This document shows, one piece after another, positions 20,106 to 28,935 of a stretch of 46,135 bases of DNA (position 1 is the first letter of the stretch; each line of letters begins with the position of its first letter). Source of the DNA: Pseudomonas citri. GTDB lineage: Bacteria > Pseudomonadota > Gammaproteobacteria > Pseudomonadales > Pseudomonadaceae. The DNA lies in the NCBI RefSeq assembly GCF_025336485.1, contig NZ_JAODAB010000036.1, positions 1-46,135 of the forward strand. Reading direction: 5' to 3'. A program made the translations under genes and the position numbers. The notes under the pieces were generated by a model, which was given only the letters and a program-made list of their open reading frames with translations, did no database searches and was not told the origin of the DNA.

Positions 20106-20134
20106 CCTGTGGGAGCAAGCTTTGCTCCCTCAGG
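20106..20134. repeat. REP-like palindrome
   Basis: GGGAGCAA pairs with TTGCTCCC (20111-20118 with 20122-20129), flanked by CCTG/CAGG. This is the core wording of the P. fluorescens REP family. It lies between two converging genes (the dienelactone-hydrolase-like gene and the pirin gene) and may also help end transcription. Confidence 0.7.
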
Positions 20135-20144
20135 AATTGTGCAT

Positions 20145-21005
20145 TCAAGGCAACTCGATCCGCTCGTTTTCCCCCGGCACCGTCGGCCAGTCTCCGGCCG
20201 CCCAGCGCCGACGGGCTTCGTCTATGCGGGCCGGGTCACTGGAGACAAAGTTCCAGTTGATCCGCCGTGGCCCGTCCAGCGGTGCGCCACCGAACAGCAC
20301 GGCGTGACAATCACTGCCGGCGAACAGCGTCATTTCTTCCCCGGCCGGCAGGACCACCAAGGCATGGGGTTCCAGTGGCTCGCCGTCCAATGAGGACTCG
20401 CCGCTCAACACATACAGTGCCCGTTCTTCATGCTCGGTGGGGATCAGCAGCGTCGTCGCGGGTTGCAGGTGCAATTCGGCATACAGCGTTGGCGACAGCA
20501 CCGGCACCGGCGATTCCAGGCAAAAGCCCGAGCCGGCGATCATGCGGATGCTGACCCCAAGATTGTCGCTGACCGGCAGGGTCCGTGCCGGATGGTGGCT
20601 GTAGTGCCCTGGCCCTTGCTCATGGGATTTGGGCGAGGCCAGCCAGACTTGCAGGCCGTGCATGACGAAAGCCTCGGTCAGCGACGATGCGGGCGTGCGC
20701 TCGACGTGGGCGATTGCGCTGCCGGCGGTCATCCAGCTGACGTCCCCGGCTTCGACCACCTGGTCGGAACCCAGGCTGTCCTTGTGCTGGAGCTTGCCTT
20801 CGAACAGGTAGGTGAGGGTGGACAGGCCGATGTGGGGATGCTGGCGGATGTTCATGCCCTTGCCGGCCGGGTAGCGGGTTTGCAGCATGTGGTCAAAAAA
20901 CACGAAAGGCCCGACGGCGCGGCATTTGGCCGACGGCAATGGACGGAGGATCGGCTGGCCTTCGACGTCTTCTGCGCGAGGGCGAACGGTCAGGAGCGTG
21001 GTCAT
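20145..21005 (-). CDS. Pirin family protein (cupin)
   Basis: The 286-residue bicupin has the pirin metal site His56/His58 in RQHPHIGLSTLTYLFEG and His100/Glu102 in SAIAHVERTP. Bacterial pirins bind Fe(II) and some act as quercetin 2,3-dioxygenases or interact with metabolic enzymes. The sequence does not show which role this one has. It is a single gene transcribed toward the dienelactone-hydrolase-like gene. Confidence 0.92.
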   Translation of the reverse strand: MTTLLTVRPRAEDVEGQPILRPLPSAKCRAVGPFVFFDHMLQTRYPAGKGMNIRQHPHIGLSTLTYLFEGKLQHKDSLGSDQVVEAGDVSWMTAGSAIAHVERTPASSLTEAFVMHGLQVWLASPKSHEQGPGHYSHHPARTLPVSDNLGVSIRMIAGSGFCLESPVPVLSPTLYAELHLQPATTLLIPTEHEERALYVLSGESSLDGEPLEPHALVVLPAGEEMTLFAGSDCHAVLFGGAPLDGPRRINWNFVSSDPARIDEARRRWAAGDWPTVPGENERIELP

Positions 21006-21092
21006 GGAGACTTCCAGGGTGAACGACGGATGCCGCCAGCATAACCCGCCTCACCGGCAAAAGTGGTGCGGGACAACTTTTTGGCGGTGTTG

Positions 21093-21177
21093 TGTGAGAG
21101 CAAAGCTTGCCCGCGATGATGATCACGCAGTCTTGAGGGCGGAGGTGTCTGCATCGCGAGCAAGCTTTGCTCCCACA
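21093..21177. repeat. REPIN (two inverted REP sequences)
   Basis: The left REP (21093-21118) and right REP (21152-21177) are inverted copies matching at 24 of 26 positions, separated by 33 bp. The core is TGTG(A/G)GAGCAAAGCTTGC. It is the same class as the element at 30803-30891. Confidence 0.85.
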
Positions 21178-21252
21178 AGTGAATGTCTCTTTGTCATCAG
21201 CCTGTCACCCCGGCGTCATACCCTCGCGCTCATCTCAATCAAGGAGCGCACT

Positions 21253-21717
21253 ATGCACCTCACCCGTTCAAGCGCACTGGTGGCGTTATCGTTGGTCTGC
21301 GGCCTGGCCCAGGCGCAAGTCCGTGTCGAAGGTCCGGTGGAGTACGGGGTCTTCGAAGGGGCGAAGGCCGAGCTGCAATCGGGGGAGCGGGTCCTGCGTC
21401 GTAGCAATGAGCCCATCCGCCAGACCGAAAGCGTGCCGGCAAAACTGGGCACCAAGTTCGGCATGCGTTATCAGTTGGCGGGCAAGGTCGCGGATGATCA
21501 ACCACTGACGCTGCTGTATTTCACGCCGGGCATCCGGACGCCCGACGGCGTGCGTCACGATAAGTTCGAGATCATCCAGAAACTGGTGCCTGGCGCGCCC
21601 CAGGATGTGATGGCCTACGAGTTCACCGAAAGTCATGAAGTGGTGCCGGGGGAGTGGCGATTCATGGTGTTCCAGGGTGATCGGCTGCTGGCGCAGCAGC
21701 GCTTTGTCGTGCGTTGA
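21253..21717 (+). CDS. Secreted DUF3859-type protein
   Basis: This 154-residue protein has a Sec signal peptide (MHLTRSSALVALSLVCGLAQA, cleavage after AQA) and a mature part starting QVRVEGPVEYGVFEG. I recognise this as the DUF3859 pattern. The ATG at 21253 has AAGGAGCG just upstream; the longer in-frame reading crosses a REPIN and is not real. It is predicted to be a periplasmic beta-rich domain of unknown function. It is a single gene ending at a terminator shared with fabB. Confidence 0.8.
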   Translation: MHLTRSSALVALSLVCGLAQAQVRVEGPVEYGVFEGAKAELQSGERVLRRSNEPIRQTESVPAKLGTKFGMRYQLAGKVADDQPLTLLYFTPGIRTPDGVRHDKFEIIQKLVPGAPQDVMAYEFTESHEVVPGEWRFMVFQGDRLLAQQRFVVR

Positions 21718-21742
21718 GCTCAGGCATATCCGCCAGGCAAAA

Positions 21743-21771
21743 AAAACGCCCCGAACCAGTCGGGGCGTTTT
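21743..21771. terminator. Bidirectional terminator between the DUF3859 gene and fabB
   Basis: A perfect 12-bp stem AAAACGCCCCGA/TCGGGGCGTTTT (21743-21754 with 21760-21771) has A/T-rich ends on both sides, between converging genes. Confidence 0.9.
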
Positions 21772-21794
21772 CCTGTGGGGTGTAGCGGCGGGGC

Positions 21795-23015
21795 TTACTT
21801 GCCCTGCCAGCGCTTCAACACCAGGGTGGCGTTGGTGCCACCGAAGCCGAAGCTGTTGCTCATCACGGTATTGATGGTGGCGTCTTCGCGAGTCTTGGTC
21901 AGGATGGGCAGGTCGGCCACTTCCGGATCCAGTTCGTCGATGTTGGCGGAACCCGCCATGAAGTTGCCTTCCATCATCAGCATGCAGTAGATGGCTTCGT
22001 GAACGCCGGCGGCGCCCAGGGAGTGACCCGACAGGCTCTTGGTGGAGCTGATGGCTGGGGCCTTGTCGCCGAACACTTCACGAACGCCTTTCATTTCCGC
22101 GACGTCGCCGACCGGAGTCGAGGTGCCATGGGTGTTCAGGTAGTCGATCGGGGTGTCGACGGTGGACATGGCCATCTGCATGCAACGCACAGCGCCTTCG
22201 CCACTCGGTGCAACCATGTCATAGCCATCGGAAGTAGCGCCGTAGCCGACGATTTCCGCGTAGATTTTCGCGCCACGGGCCAGGGCGTGTTCCAGCTCCT
22301 CGACCACCACCATGCCGCCGCCGCCAGCGATGACGAAGCCGTCACGGTCGGCGTCGTAGGCGCGGGAAGCTTTTTCCGGGGTTTCGTTGCGTTTGCTGGA
22401 CAGGGCGCCCATGGCGTCGAACAGGAACGATTGGCTCCAATGTTCTTCTTCACCGCCACCGGCGAATACGATGTCCTGCTTGCCCATCTGGATCTGTTCC
22501 ATGGCGGTACCGATGCAGTGGGCACTGGTGGCGCAGGCAGAAGCGATGGAGTAGTTCAGGCCCTTGATCTTGAACGGCGTGGCCAGGCAGGCGGAAACGG
22601 TGCTGCTCATGGTCCGCGTGACGCGGTACGGGCCGACGCGCTTGACGCCTTTCTCGCGCAGGATGTCCAGCGCTTCCATCTGGTTCAGGGTCGAGGCGCC
22701 GCCCGAGCCGGCGATCAGGCCGGTGCGCGGGTTGGACACTTGCTCTTCGGTCAGGCCGGAGTCAGCGATGGCGTCCTTCATGGCCAGGTAGGCGTAGGCC
22801 GCTGCGTGGCCGACGAAACGGTAGATCTTGCGATCGATCAGCTCTTCGAGATTGAGGTCAATGGAGCCGGAAACCTGGCTACGCAGACCCATTTCGGCGT
22901 ATTCCGGGTTGTACCGGATGCCCGGGCGACTTGCACGCAGGTTAGCGGAGACGGTCTCTTTGTCATTGCCCAGGCACGAAACGATGCCCAGACCAGTGAT
23001 AACGACGCGGCGCAT
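21795..23015 (-). CDS. fabB: 3-oxoacyl-ACP synthase I
   Basis: This enzyme elongates cis-3-decenoyl-ACP and other acyl-ACPs, and is essential for unsaturated fatty acids. The 406-residue length is standard. The active site is Cys161 in SIASACATSAH, with His296 in NTHGTSTPVGD and His331 in SGHSLGAAGVHE, and Lys326. It is 11 bp downstream of fabA in one operon. Identification is secure. Confidence 0.98.
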   Translation of the reverse strand: MRRVVITGLGIVSCLGNDKETVSANLRASRPGIRYNPEYAEMGLRSQVSGSIDLNLEELIDRKIYRFVGHAAAYAYLAMKDAIADSGLTEEQVSNPRTGLIAGSGGASTLNQMEALDILREKGVKRVGPYRVTRTMSSTVSACLATPFKIKGLNYSIASACATSAHCIGTAMEQIQMGKQDIVFAGGGEEEHWSQSFLFDAMGALSSKRNETPEKASRAYDADRDGFVIAGGGGMVVVEELEHALARGAKIYAEIVGYGATSDGYDMVAPSGEGAVRCMQMAMSTVDTPIDYLNTHGTSTPVGDVAEMKGVREVFGDKAPAISSTKSLSGHSLGAAGVHEAIYCMLMMEGNFMAGSANIDELDPEVADLPILTKTREDATINTVMSNSFGFGGTNATLVLKRWQGK

Positions 23016-23026
23016 GCGGATAACCC

Positions 23027-23542
23027 TTAGAAGTTGTCAGTGGAGGTGAAAACGCCGACCCGGAGGCCTTCGGCGGTGTAGATCTCGCGTCCGTCGACAG
23101 CGACCGAACCATCGGCGATGGCCATGTTCAGCTTGCCCTTGAGGACGCGTTTGATATGAATGTTATAGGTGATTTTCCTGGCGGTCGGCAGGACCTGGCC
23201 AAAGAACTTCACTTCGCCCGAACCCAGGGCGCGACCGCGGCCTGGCAGACCCTGCCAGCCCAGGAAAAAGCCGACCAGTTGCCACATTGCATCGAGGCCC
23301 AGGCAGCCTGGCATCACCGGATCGCCTTCGAAATGGCAGGCGAAGAACCACAGGTCCGGAGTGATATCCAGCTCGGCGACCAATTCACCTTTGCCGTACT
23401 TGCCACCCTCTTCGCTGATATGGGTGATGCGATCCACCATCAGCATGTTCGGGGCGGGCAGTTGCGCGTTACCTGGGCCGAACAGCTCACCGCGACTGCA
23501 GCGCAGCAGATCTTCCCGGGTAAAGGCGTTTTGTTTGGTCAT
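23027..23542 (-). CDS. fabA: 3-hydroxydecanoyl-ACP dehydratase/isomerase
   Basis: FabA dehydrates 3-hydroxydecanoyl-ACP and isomerises the product to the cis-3 form, so it opens the unsaturated branch of fatty acid synthesis. It has 171 residues. The catalytic pair His70 and Asp84 sits in ACHFEGDPVMPGCLGLDAMWQL. GAGGAG precedes the ATG. In P. aeruginosa fabAB is controlled by DesT and other regulators, but I could not point to a convincing operator palindrome in 23543-23781 here. The gene order fabB-fabA-hybrid kinase matches PA1609-PA1611. Confidence 0.98.
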   Translation of the reverse strand: MTKQNAFTREDLLRCSRGELFGPGNAQLPAPNMLMVDRITHISEEGGKYGKGELVAELDITPDLWFFACHFEGDPVMPGCLGLDAMWQLVGFFLGWQGLPGRGRALGSGEVKFFGQVLPTARKITYNIHIKRVLKGKLNMAIADGSVAVDGREIYTAEGLRVGVFTSTDNF

Positions 23543-23781
23543 GCGAGCTCCTCAATAGTCCCATGCGGCAGGGTGGGGCAAATCTTCCCGACCGATCGAA
23601 GCGTTCATGCCTCGCATCGGCAGCCTACTCATAGACTATTGCGTTGTAGTGAAAGTCACAGCACACGGGGAATGAAAGTACACCTGTGCACTGAAATTTT
23701 TATTCAAGCCCCAATCGGGACTTGTTCGGGTGGTTAAGACTGCCGCACTTTCGTCTTTCACGCCAGTCGCAGATGGTCCGG

Positions 23782-25683
23782 TCAGCGTACCCAACGCTGC
23801 AAAATCTGCTGCAGATCGACTCTTTTGAACGGTTTGGCCAGGTAATCGTTCATGCCTGCCGCCAGGCAGGCCTCGCGATCCCCCTGCAACGCGTTGGCTG
23901 TCAGGGCGATGATCGGTACGTCCGTGTAGCCGGGCAGACGGCGAATCTGCCGCGTGGCTTCGTAGCCATCGATGATGGGCAACCGGCAATCCATCAGGAT
24001 GGCTTCGAAAACCTGCTCATCGGCGTGCTCAATGGCCCGGGCCCCATCCTCGGCGACGCTGACGATGAAACCCAGGCTGCGCAGCATGGCTTCGATCACG
24101 GTCTGATTGACCGGGTTATCTTCCACCAACAACACATTGCGACCTTCGCCGTCGCCGCTGCTCACCGCTACTCGCGGCGCCCGCGCCGGTGGCGTCTGGC
24201 GTGACAGGGCCAGGGGAATCTCGAGGGTGAACACCGAGCCCTGGCCTTCTTCGCTCTGGGCCCGCAACGTGCCGCCCATGCGTTCGGCCAGGGTGCGGGC
24301 GATCGGCAGGCCCAGTCCGGTGCCGCCGTAGCGCCGGGAAATAGAACTGTCGGCCTGCTGGAAGGCATCGAACATGCGCTCCAGGCTCTCGGCCGGAATG
24401 CCGATGCCGCTGTCGCGCACCGTGCAAGTGAACCACAACAATTCGTGATCCAGGGCCTGCCACTGGCATTGCACGGTGATCCGTCCCTGCTCGGTGAATT
24501 TCAACGCGTTGCCGATCAGGTTCACCAGGATCTGCCGGATCCGTGTCGGATCGCCTTGTACTTCCAGAGCCTGCATGTCGTCGGGAGTCAGCAGGTCAAG
24601 GCCCAGCATGCGTTGTGCGGCGCTGTGCTGGAAGGATTGGGCGCAGTTGCTCACCAGTTCCGCCAGATTGAACGGAATGTGTTCCAGCTCCAGGGCCGAG
24701 CGCTCGATGCGCGAGAAATCGAGGATGTCGTTGATCACCTTCAGCAGGTGTTCGCTGGATTGCGAAGCCAGCGCGGTGTACTCGTGCTGCTCGTCGGTCA
24801 TGGGCGTGGTTTCGAGCAGTTGCAGCATGCCCAGCACGCCGTTCATGGGGGTGCGCAGCTCATGGCTCATCATCGCCAGGAACTCGGACTTGGCGCTGTT
24901 GGCCTTTTCCGCTTCCTCGCGGGTCTTGATCAGTTGCGCCATGGCCTGGTGCTGTTCCTGGCTGGCTTGCTCCAGACCGTCGGCCAGGTTGTTGATGTGC
25001 CGTGACAGGGCCCCCAGCTCGGCGTCATCGACGATGGGCAGCGGGGTGCTGTAGTCGCCTTGCTGGATCGCCTTGACCGCGTTGCCGATGTCTCGGATCG
25101 GCCGGGACAGGTCGGACGCCAGCCGACGGGCCACCAGGAAGGTGAACAACAGGGCGAACAGCGCCAGGATGGCGGCCTTGAGCAGGATCTCCTGCTGGCG
25201 CTGACTGAAGGCGTCGCTGGACATGCCGACGACCACCCGGCCCAGGTAGTCCTCGCCGGACGTCCCGATGGACGTGCTGGTGCCTTGCAGGAAGTCATTG
25301 TTCAGGGCAATGCGTTGCAGGCGAACCGGCGCCTGGAACACTTCGACCTGTTGCGAGCGGCTGCGGCTCTGTTCCGGTTGTTCGACATACACCAGGACCT
25401 TGTCGGTGCTGTCCTGGATCTCGAGGAAACGTACGTGCGGGGTCGCCAGGGTCGCGGTGAGCAGGCTTTCGAGCACGTCCTTGTTGCCCGAGATCACCCC
25501 GTACTCCGTGGCGGGCGCCAGTTGGTTGGCGATCAATTGCCCGGTGTGATTGAGCTCCTGGCGCAGGTCCTGGATTCGCACGAAGGTAAAGAAGCTGATC
25601 AGCAACACGGTCAGCAGCAGAGCCGGGCCCAGGGCGATGAGCTGGGTCCGGGTATTGATATCCCAACGACGGCGCAAGGTCAT
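23782..25683 (-). CDS. Hybrid sensor histidine kinase (PA1611-like)
   Basis: This inner-membrane hybrid kinase has 633 residues. A membrane helix at about 14-34, a periplasmic domain (35-165) and a second helix (167-185) lead to HAMP (about 186-240). HisKA carries the phosphorylated His274 (MSHELRTPMNG), and the ATPase domain has the N-box Asn392 and the DSGIGIP and GGTGLGL motifs. A C-terminal receiver has Asp565 (LMDCRLPIIDG) and Lys617. There is no C-terminal Hpt domain, so phosphate must leave to a separate Hpt protein. The position next to fabA and the domain order match P. aeruginosa PA1611, which is known to interact with RetS and to feed HptB. Its start overlaps the upstream gene (ATGA). 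Confidence 0.93.
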   Translation of the reverse strand: MTLRRRWDINTRTQLIALGPALLLTVLLISFFTFVRIQDLRQELNHTGQLIANQLAPATEYGVISGNKDVLESLLTATLATPHVRFLEIQDSTDKVLVYVEQPEQSRSRSQQVEVFQAPVRLQRIALNNDFLQGTSTSIGTSGEDYLGRVVVGMSSDAFSQRQQEILLKAAILALFALLFTFLVARRLASDLSRPIRDIGNAVKAIQQGDYSTPLPIVDDAELGALSRHINNLADGLEQASQEQHQAMAQLIKTREEAEKANSAKSEFLAMMSHELRTPMNGVLGMLQLLETTPMTDEQHEYTALASQSSEHLLKVINDILDFSRIERSALELEHIPFNLAELVSNCAQSFQHSAAQRMLGLDLLTPDDMQALEVQGDPTRIRQILVNLIGNALKFTEQGRITVQCQWQALDHELLWFTCTVRDSGIGIPAESLERMFDAFQQADSSISRRYGGTGLGLPIARTLAERMGGTLRAQSEEGQGSVFTLEIPLALSRQTPPARAPRVAVSSGDGEGRNVLLVEDNPVNQTVIEAMLRSLGFIVSVAEDGARAIEHADEQVFEAILMDCRLPIIDGYEATRQIRRLPGYTDVPIIALTANALQGDREACLAAGMNDYLAKPFKRVDLQQILQRWVR

Positions 25684-26612
25684 GGGCGGTGTTCTCCTTC
25701 GGCCAGCTGTGCCGCGACGGACTCGGCGTCAATCGGTTCGATCCCCAGGGAACGGGCGACTTGCCGGTTGCTCAGGACTTTGAAACGGTGCGGGTACAAC
25801 GTGCGCGGCCAACTGGCGGCGGGGCGATCGAGCAGGTCGTCGAGGATTGCCAGCCAGTCTTCCTGGTCGCTGTAGGTGCTGGCCAGGCTGCCGGCCTTGA
25901 CGAACGCGGCGCTGGGCCCGATCAGCGCCCGCTGTCGGGCATAGCTGCTGAGCAAGAGGTTTTTCACGGTCTTGGGGTTGTACAGGTCGGGATCGTCGAG
26001 GCCCAGCAGGACGTCGCTCTGGCCCAGCAGGGTTTGCAGGGGGCGGCTGTCGCTGGTGTCTTCCCAGCGCTCGCTCACCACCTCCAGGCCCAGCGGCGCG
26101 GCGGCTTGGCGAACGTCGTCGAGCAAGAATTCGCTGTGCCGATCGAACAGCACGCCGACCCTGCGTGATTGCGGCAGGATCTTGGCAATCAGCCGCAATT
26201 GCCGCGCGATAGGCGGGTCGCTCCACAGCAGGCTCAGGTGCCCGGGGATTGCTTCGCCGAGGCGTTCCCGGGCTTGCTGGCGGCTGATTCGCAGCACCAG
26301 GGTGGCCGGCCCGCGGCTGTCCTGCAGGCGCCAGTCGAGGCTGGGCAGGTCGAGCAGGACCAGGCGGACATTGCCTGGCAGTTTGTCCGGTGCCGGCAGG
26401 CTGGCCAGCGGACTGAAGCGCACCTCGTCTTCGGGGCGCAGCACCTTCAGGGCCTGGGTGAACGACTGAACGCCGGGGCTGTCCTGGGCGCCGGTCAACA
26501 GGATCTCGGCGGCCCGGGCCTGGAACGTCGCCAGCCAACCGGCCAGTAGCAGGCAGAGCAGCAGCGGTAGGCGGCCAGGGAATGACGTCTTGTGCAATAG
26601 CGCCCGGAACAT
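25680..26612 (-). CDS. Periplasmic ABC_sub_bind-type protein, orphan
   Basis: The 310-residue protein has a Sec signal with the hydrophobic core LPLLLCLLLAGWLATFQARA and probable cleavage after ARA, with no lipobox. The body resembles the ABC_sub_bind family (PF04392): a two-lobed fold with RVGVLFDRHSEF, DVLLGLDDPDLYNPKTVKNLL and the characteristic C-terminal HRFKVLSNRQVARSLGI. There is no ABC ATPase or permease gene nearby. It starts at the base after the TonB-receptor stop and overlaps the kinase start by 4 bp. The tight coupling suggests it is a ligand-binding input for the kinase rather than a transporter part (inference). Confidence 0.82.
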   Translation of the reverse strand: MFRALLHKTSFPGRLPLLLCLLLAGWLATFQARAAEILLTGAQDSPGVQSFTQALKVLRPEDEVRFSPLASLPAPDKLPGNVRLVLLDLPSLDWRLQDSRGPATLVLRISRQQARERLGEAIPGHLSLLWSDPPIARQLRLIAKILPQSRRVGVLFDRHSEFLLDDVRQAAAPLGLEVVSERWEDTSDSRPLQTLLGQSDVLLGLDDPDLYNPKTVKNLLLSSYARQRALIGPSAAFVKAGSLASTYSDQEDWLAILDDLLDRPAASWPRTLYPHRFKVLSNRQVARSLGIEPIDAESVAAQLAEGEHRP

Positions 26613-28736
26613 CTAGAAGGACAACTCCGCGCTGAAATACAGGACATGCCGCGAGTCGTATTGGTTGCCCACGAACGTGGTGGGTTGATTGTCGAGACGC
26701 TGTTGGAGCACGCCGGCCAGTTCCAGGTTGGCCTTGGCCAGGGGAATGCGCCGGGCGAGGCGGGTGTCGATCCGTTCGAAGCGATAGCCATTGAGCGCAT
26801 TGGCACCGTAATAGAACACCGCGCTGTTCCAGCCAGCGCCCCAATCGCGCAGCCAGCCGGCCGAGCCGCTGTTGCGCGCTGTCAATCGTTCGTCGAGGGG
26901 GTTGCTGGCTTCGGCGTCGACATAGGCATAGGTCAGGCGCAGGCGATCGATGCTGGTCAGGCGCCAGTCGAGTTGGGTTTCGCTCCCCGAGAAGCGGGAT
27001 CGGTTGGAGTTGCTGGCGATGTACTGATTGTTGCGCAGCGGCTCGCTGATCATGCCGGTGATTTCGTCATGGAAGAGCTTCGTATCGACGCTCAGGCCCA
27101 GGTCGACGAAGTAGCCGTTGTAGCCCAGCTCCCGGGAGCGCATGTGCTCCTGTTCCAGGTTCCCCGGCCCACGGGTCTGGACGAAATAACGGGCACTGTG
27201 CTGGCCGAAGGCCGCAGGTTGCAGGTTGGTGACCTGATAGCTCCAGTTGACGTTGTTCTCGAACATGTCCGGCGAGCGCACGGCCTCGGAGTACACCGCC
27301 CGCAGGCCATGGCGCGGGGTGATCAGGTAGTTGACCGCGACGCGGGGTGTCAATGAGCTGCCGGTCAGGCGCGTGTCCTCGAACATCGCACCGCCCTGCA
27401 ACAGCCAGTGTTCGCTGGCTCGCCATTCGAGCTGGCCGAACAGGCGCCAGGTGGTGTCGTCCAGGGTACCGTTGAAGTACGTCTCGGAGTCGGCCCGGTC
27501 GTAGCGATAGTTGGCCCCGGTGACCAATCGCAGGCTGTCGGACAGGCTCAGGGTGTCCTGGATTTCCAGGTCGTAGCGCGACTCCCGGGCACTCTGGTCG
27601 ATATCGCCGCACAAGGTTTGCGAGGCGCCGTTGCGCCATTGGTCGAGCACCTGGTCGGCCAGTGCCCGTTCCTGCGGTGTACCGGCCGGGGCGCCGCTGC
27701 TGCTGAAGCCGGCGATATTGCGCGCCAGCCGCTCGGCGTAATAGGGGTTGAGCTGCCAGAGGTCGGTCAGTTGCGGGCTGAACGATATCTCGGCGTCGCA
27801 GGCGCGCCAGGTCTGCTGGCGATCCCAATGCTGGATCGAGCCTTGTACATAAAGACTGTGATCCGGGTCCAGGTCCAGGTTCCAGCGCAGCGAGCCGGCA
27901 TAATCCTTGGCAATGACATCGGAATTATCCCCAGCGGCTGTAATACCGGGGAACACCGGACGGTAGGTATATGGTCGCTGGTTACTCCCGTCCTTGGCGT
28001 TCAATTGCCAGTCGATGCTCTGGCGATCATCCAGGGTCTGGCTGACGGACAGGTTGAAGCGGTCCAGGCGGCGACTGTCGCGGTAGTCGGCGCCGTTGCG
28101 GTCGCTGTCGAAACCGTCGTCTTCCTGGCCGGACAGCGACAGCCGCAAGTCACCACCTTCCCAGCCGCTGCCCTGGCTGGCGTACCAGTCGCTGATACCA
28201 CGCTGGCCCCGGGTGATTTTCAGCCGGGTGCCGTGGCTGTCGGCCGGGGCCCGCGTGATGATATTGACCACCGCCATCAGCGCGTTGGCGCCATAGCTGA
28301 CGGTGTTGGGGCCGCGGAAGACCTCGATTCGCTCGATGTCTTCCATGGCCACCGGAATATCGCTCCAGTCCACCGTGGCCAGGCCGGCGCGGTACACCGA
28401 GCGGCCGTCGATCAGCACCTGCATGCGGCGCGCTTCGCTGGCGTTGGTGCCGTGATAGTTCACCGTCGCCTGGTTGCCGCTGATGTTGCCGACCATCATG
28501 CCCGGCACCAGGCGCAGCAGCTCGCTGATGTCGCGGGCGCCGCTGGCCTTGATCAATTCGCCGTCCAGCACGGTCATGCTGCCGGGAACTGCCGCAGGCG
28601 ATTGTTTCAGGCGCGTGGCGGTCAGCACTTGCGGCAGGGGCTGGCTGTCCACGAACAAGTCGTCGGCCAGCGCTGTCGGGCTGATGATCAGCGCCAGCAG
28701 CAGCGATGAGCCTGAGCGGGAAGGGCCAACGGACAC
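26613..28736 (-). CDS. TonB-dependent outer-membrane receptor (BtuB-like)
   Basis: The 707-residue receptor starts at a GTG with AAAGG 7 bases upstream. A signal peptide ends near LALIISPTALA. A TonB-box-like QVLTATR and a plug domain follow (about 40-165: TVLDGELIKASGARDISELL, LIDGRSVYRAG, IERIEVFRGPNTVSYGANAL, VNIITR). The rest is a 22-strand-type beta-barrel ending in FSAELSF, with the usual C-terminal Phe. It lacks an N-terminal secretin/STN signalling extension, so it is not a classical FecA/sigma transducer. The ligand is unknown. It is the first gene of a three-gene unit with the ABC_sub_bind protein and the hybrid kinase. Confidence 0.9.
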   Translation of the reverse strand: MSVGPSRSGSSLLLALIISPTALADDLFVDSQPLPQVLTATRLKQSPAAVPGSMTVLDGELIKASGARDISELLRLVPGMMVGNISGNQATVNYHGTNASEARRMQVLIDGRSVYRAGLATVDWSDIPVAMEDIERIEVFRGPNTVSYGANALMAVVNIITRAPADSHGTRLKITRGQRGISDWYASQGSGWEGGDLRLSLSGQEDDGFDSDRNGADYRDSRRLDRFNLSVSQTLDDRQSIDWQLNAKDGSNQRPYTYRPVFPGITAAGDNSDVIAKDYAGSLRWNLDLDPDHSLYVQGSIQHWDRQQTWRACDAEISFSPQLTDLWQLNPYYAERLARNIAGFSSSGAPAGTPQERALADQVLDQWRNGASQTLCGDIDQSARESRYDLEIQDTLSLSDSLRLVTGANYRYDRADSETYFNGTLDDTTWRLFGQLEWRASEHWLLQGGAMFEDTRLTGSSLTPRVAVNYLITPRHGLRAVYSEAVRSPDMFENNVNWSYQVTNLQPAAFGQHSARYFVQTRGPGNLEQEHMRSRELGYNGYFVDLGLSVDTKLFHDEITGMISEPLRNNQYIASNSNRSRFSGSETQLDWRLTSIDRLRLTYAYVDAEASNPLDERLTARNSGSAGWLRDWGAGWNSAVFYYGANALNGYRFERIDTRLARRIPLAKANLELAGVLQQRLDNQPTTFVGNQYDSRHVLYFSAELSF

Positions 28737-28867
28737 GGCACAGCCTTTGAAAAGGAAGGAATGGCGGGCATGGTAACCGAGCTGAATGACTTTTCCATGT
28801 GCGTTGACAGCATTTTCCTAGGAATTGGTGGTCAGCTTCCTACAGTTAAGGGGAAATTTCGCCGGGG

Positions 28868-28896
28868 CTGGTCGCGATCCGGCCGCTCCGTATAAT
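28868..28896 (+). promoter_or_regulatory. Possible gpsA promoter
   Basis: A perfect -10 TATAAT sits at 28891-28896, 40 bp before the gpsA ATG. The best -35 at 17-bp spacing (CTGGTC, 28868-28873) is poor, so an activator or an extended contact may be needed. The 28737-28935 gap between the divergent TonB-receptor gene and gpsA holds no gene. Confidence 0.45.
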
Positions 28897-28935
28897 GCCC
28901 GGCATTGCCACTTGGTATGGATGAGCGGATTGCAT

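Noticed and set aside
21050..21252. N-terminal extension of the DUF3859 gene starting near 20887
   Set aside because: The extension would cross the REPIN and remove the signal peptide from the N-terminus; the ATG at 21253 has a strong ribosome site.
23543..23781. DesT/FabR-type operator upstream of fabA
   Set aside because: I saw only a half-site-like TGAACG and no clear palindrome, so I do not call an operator.
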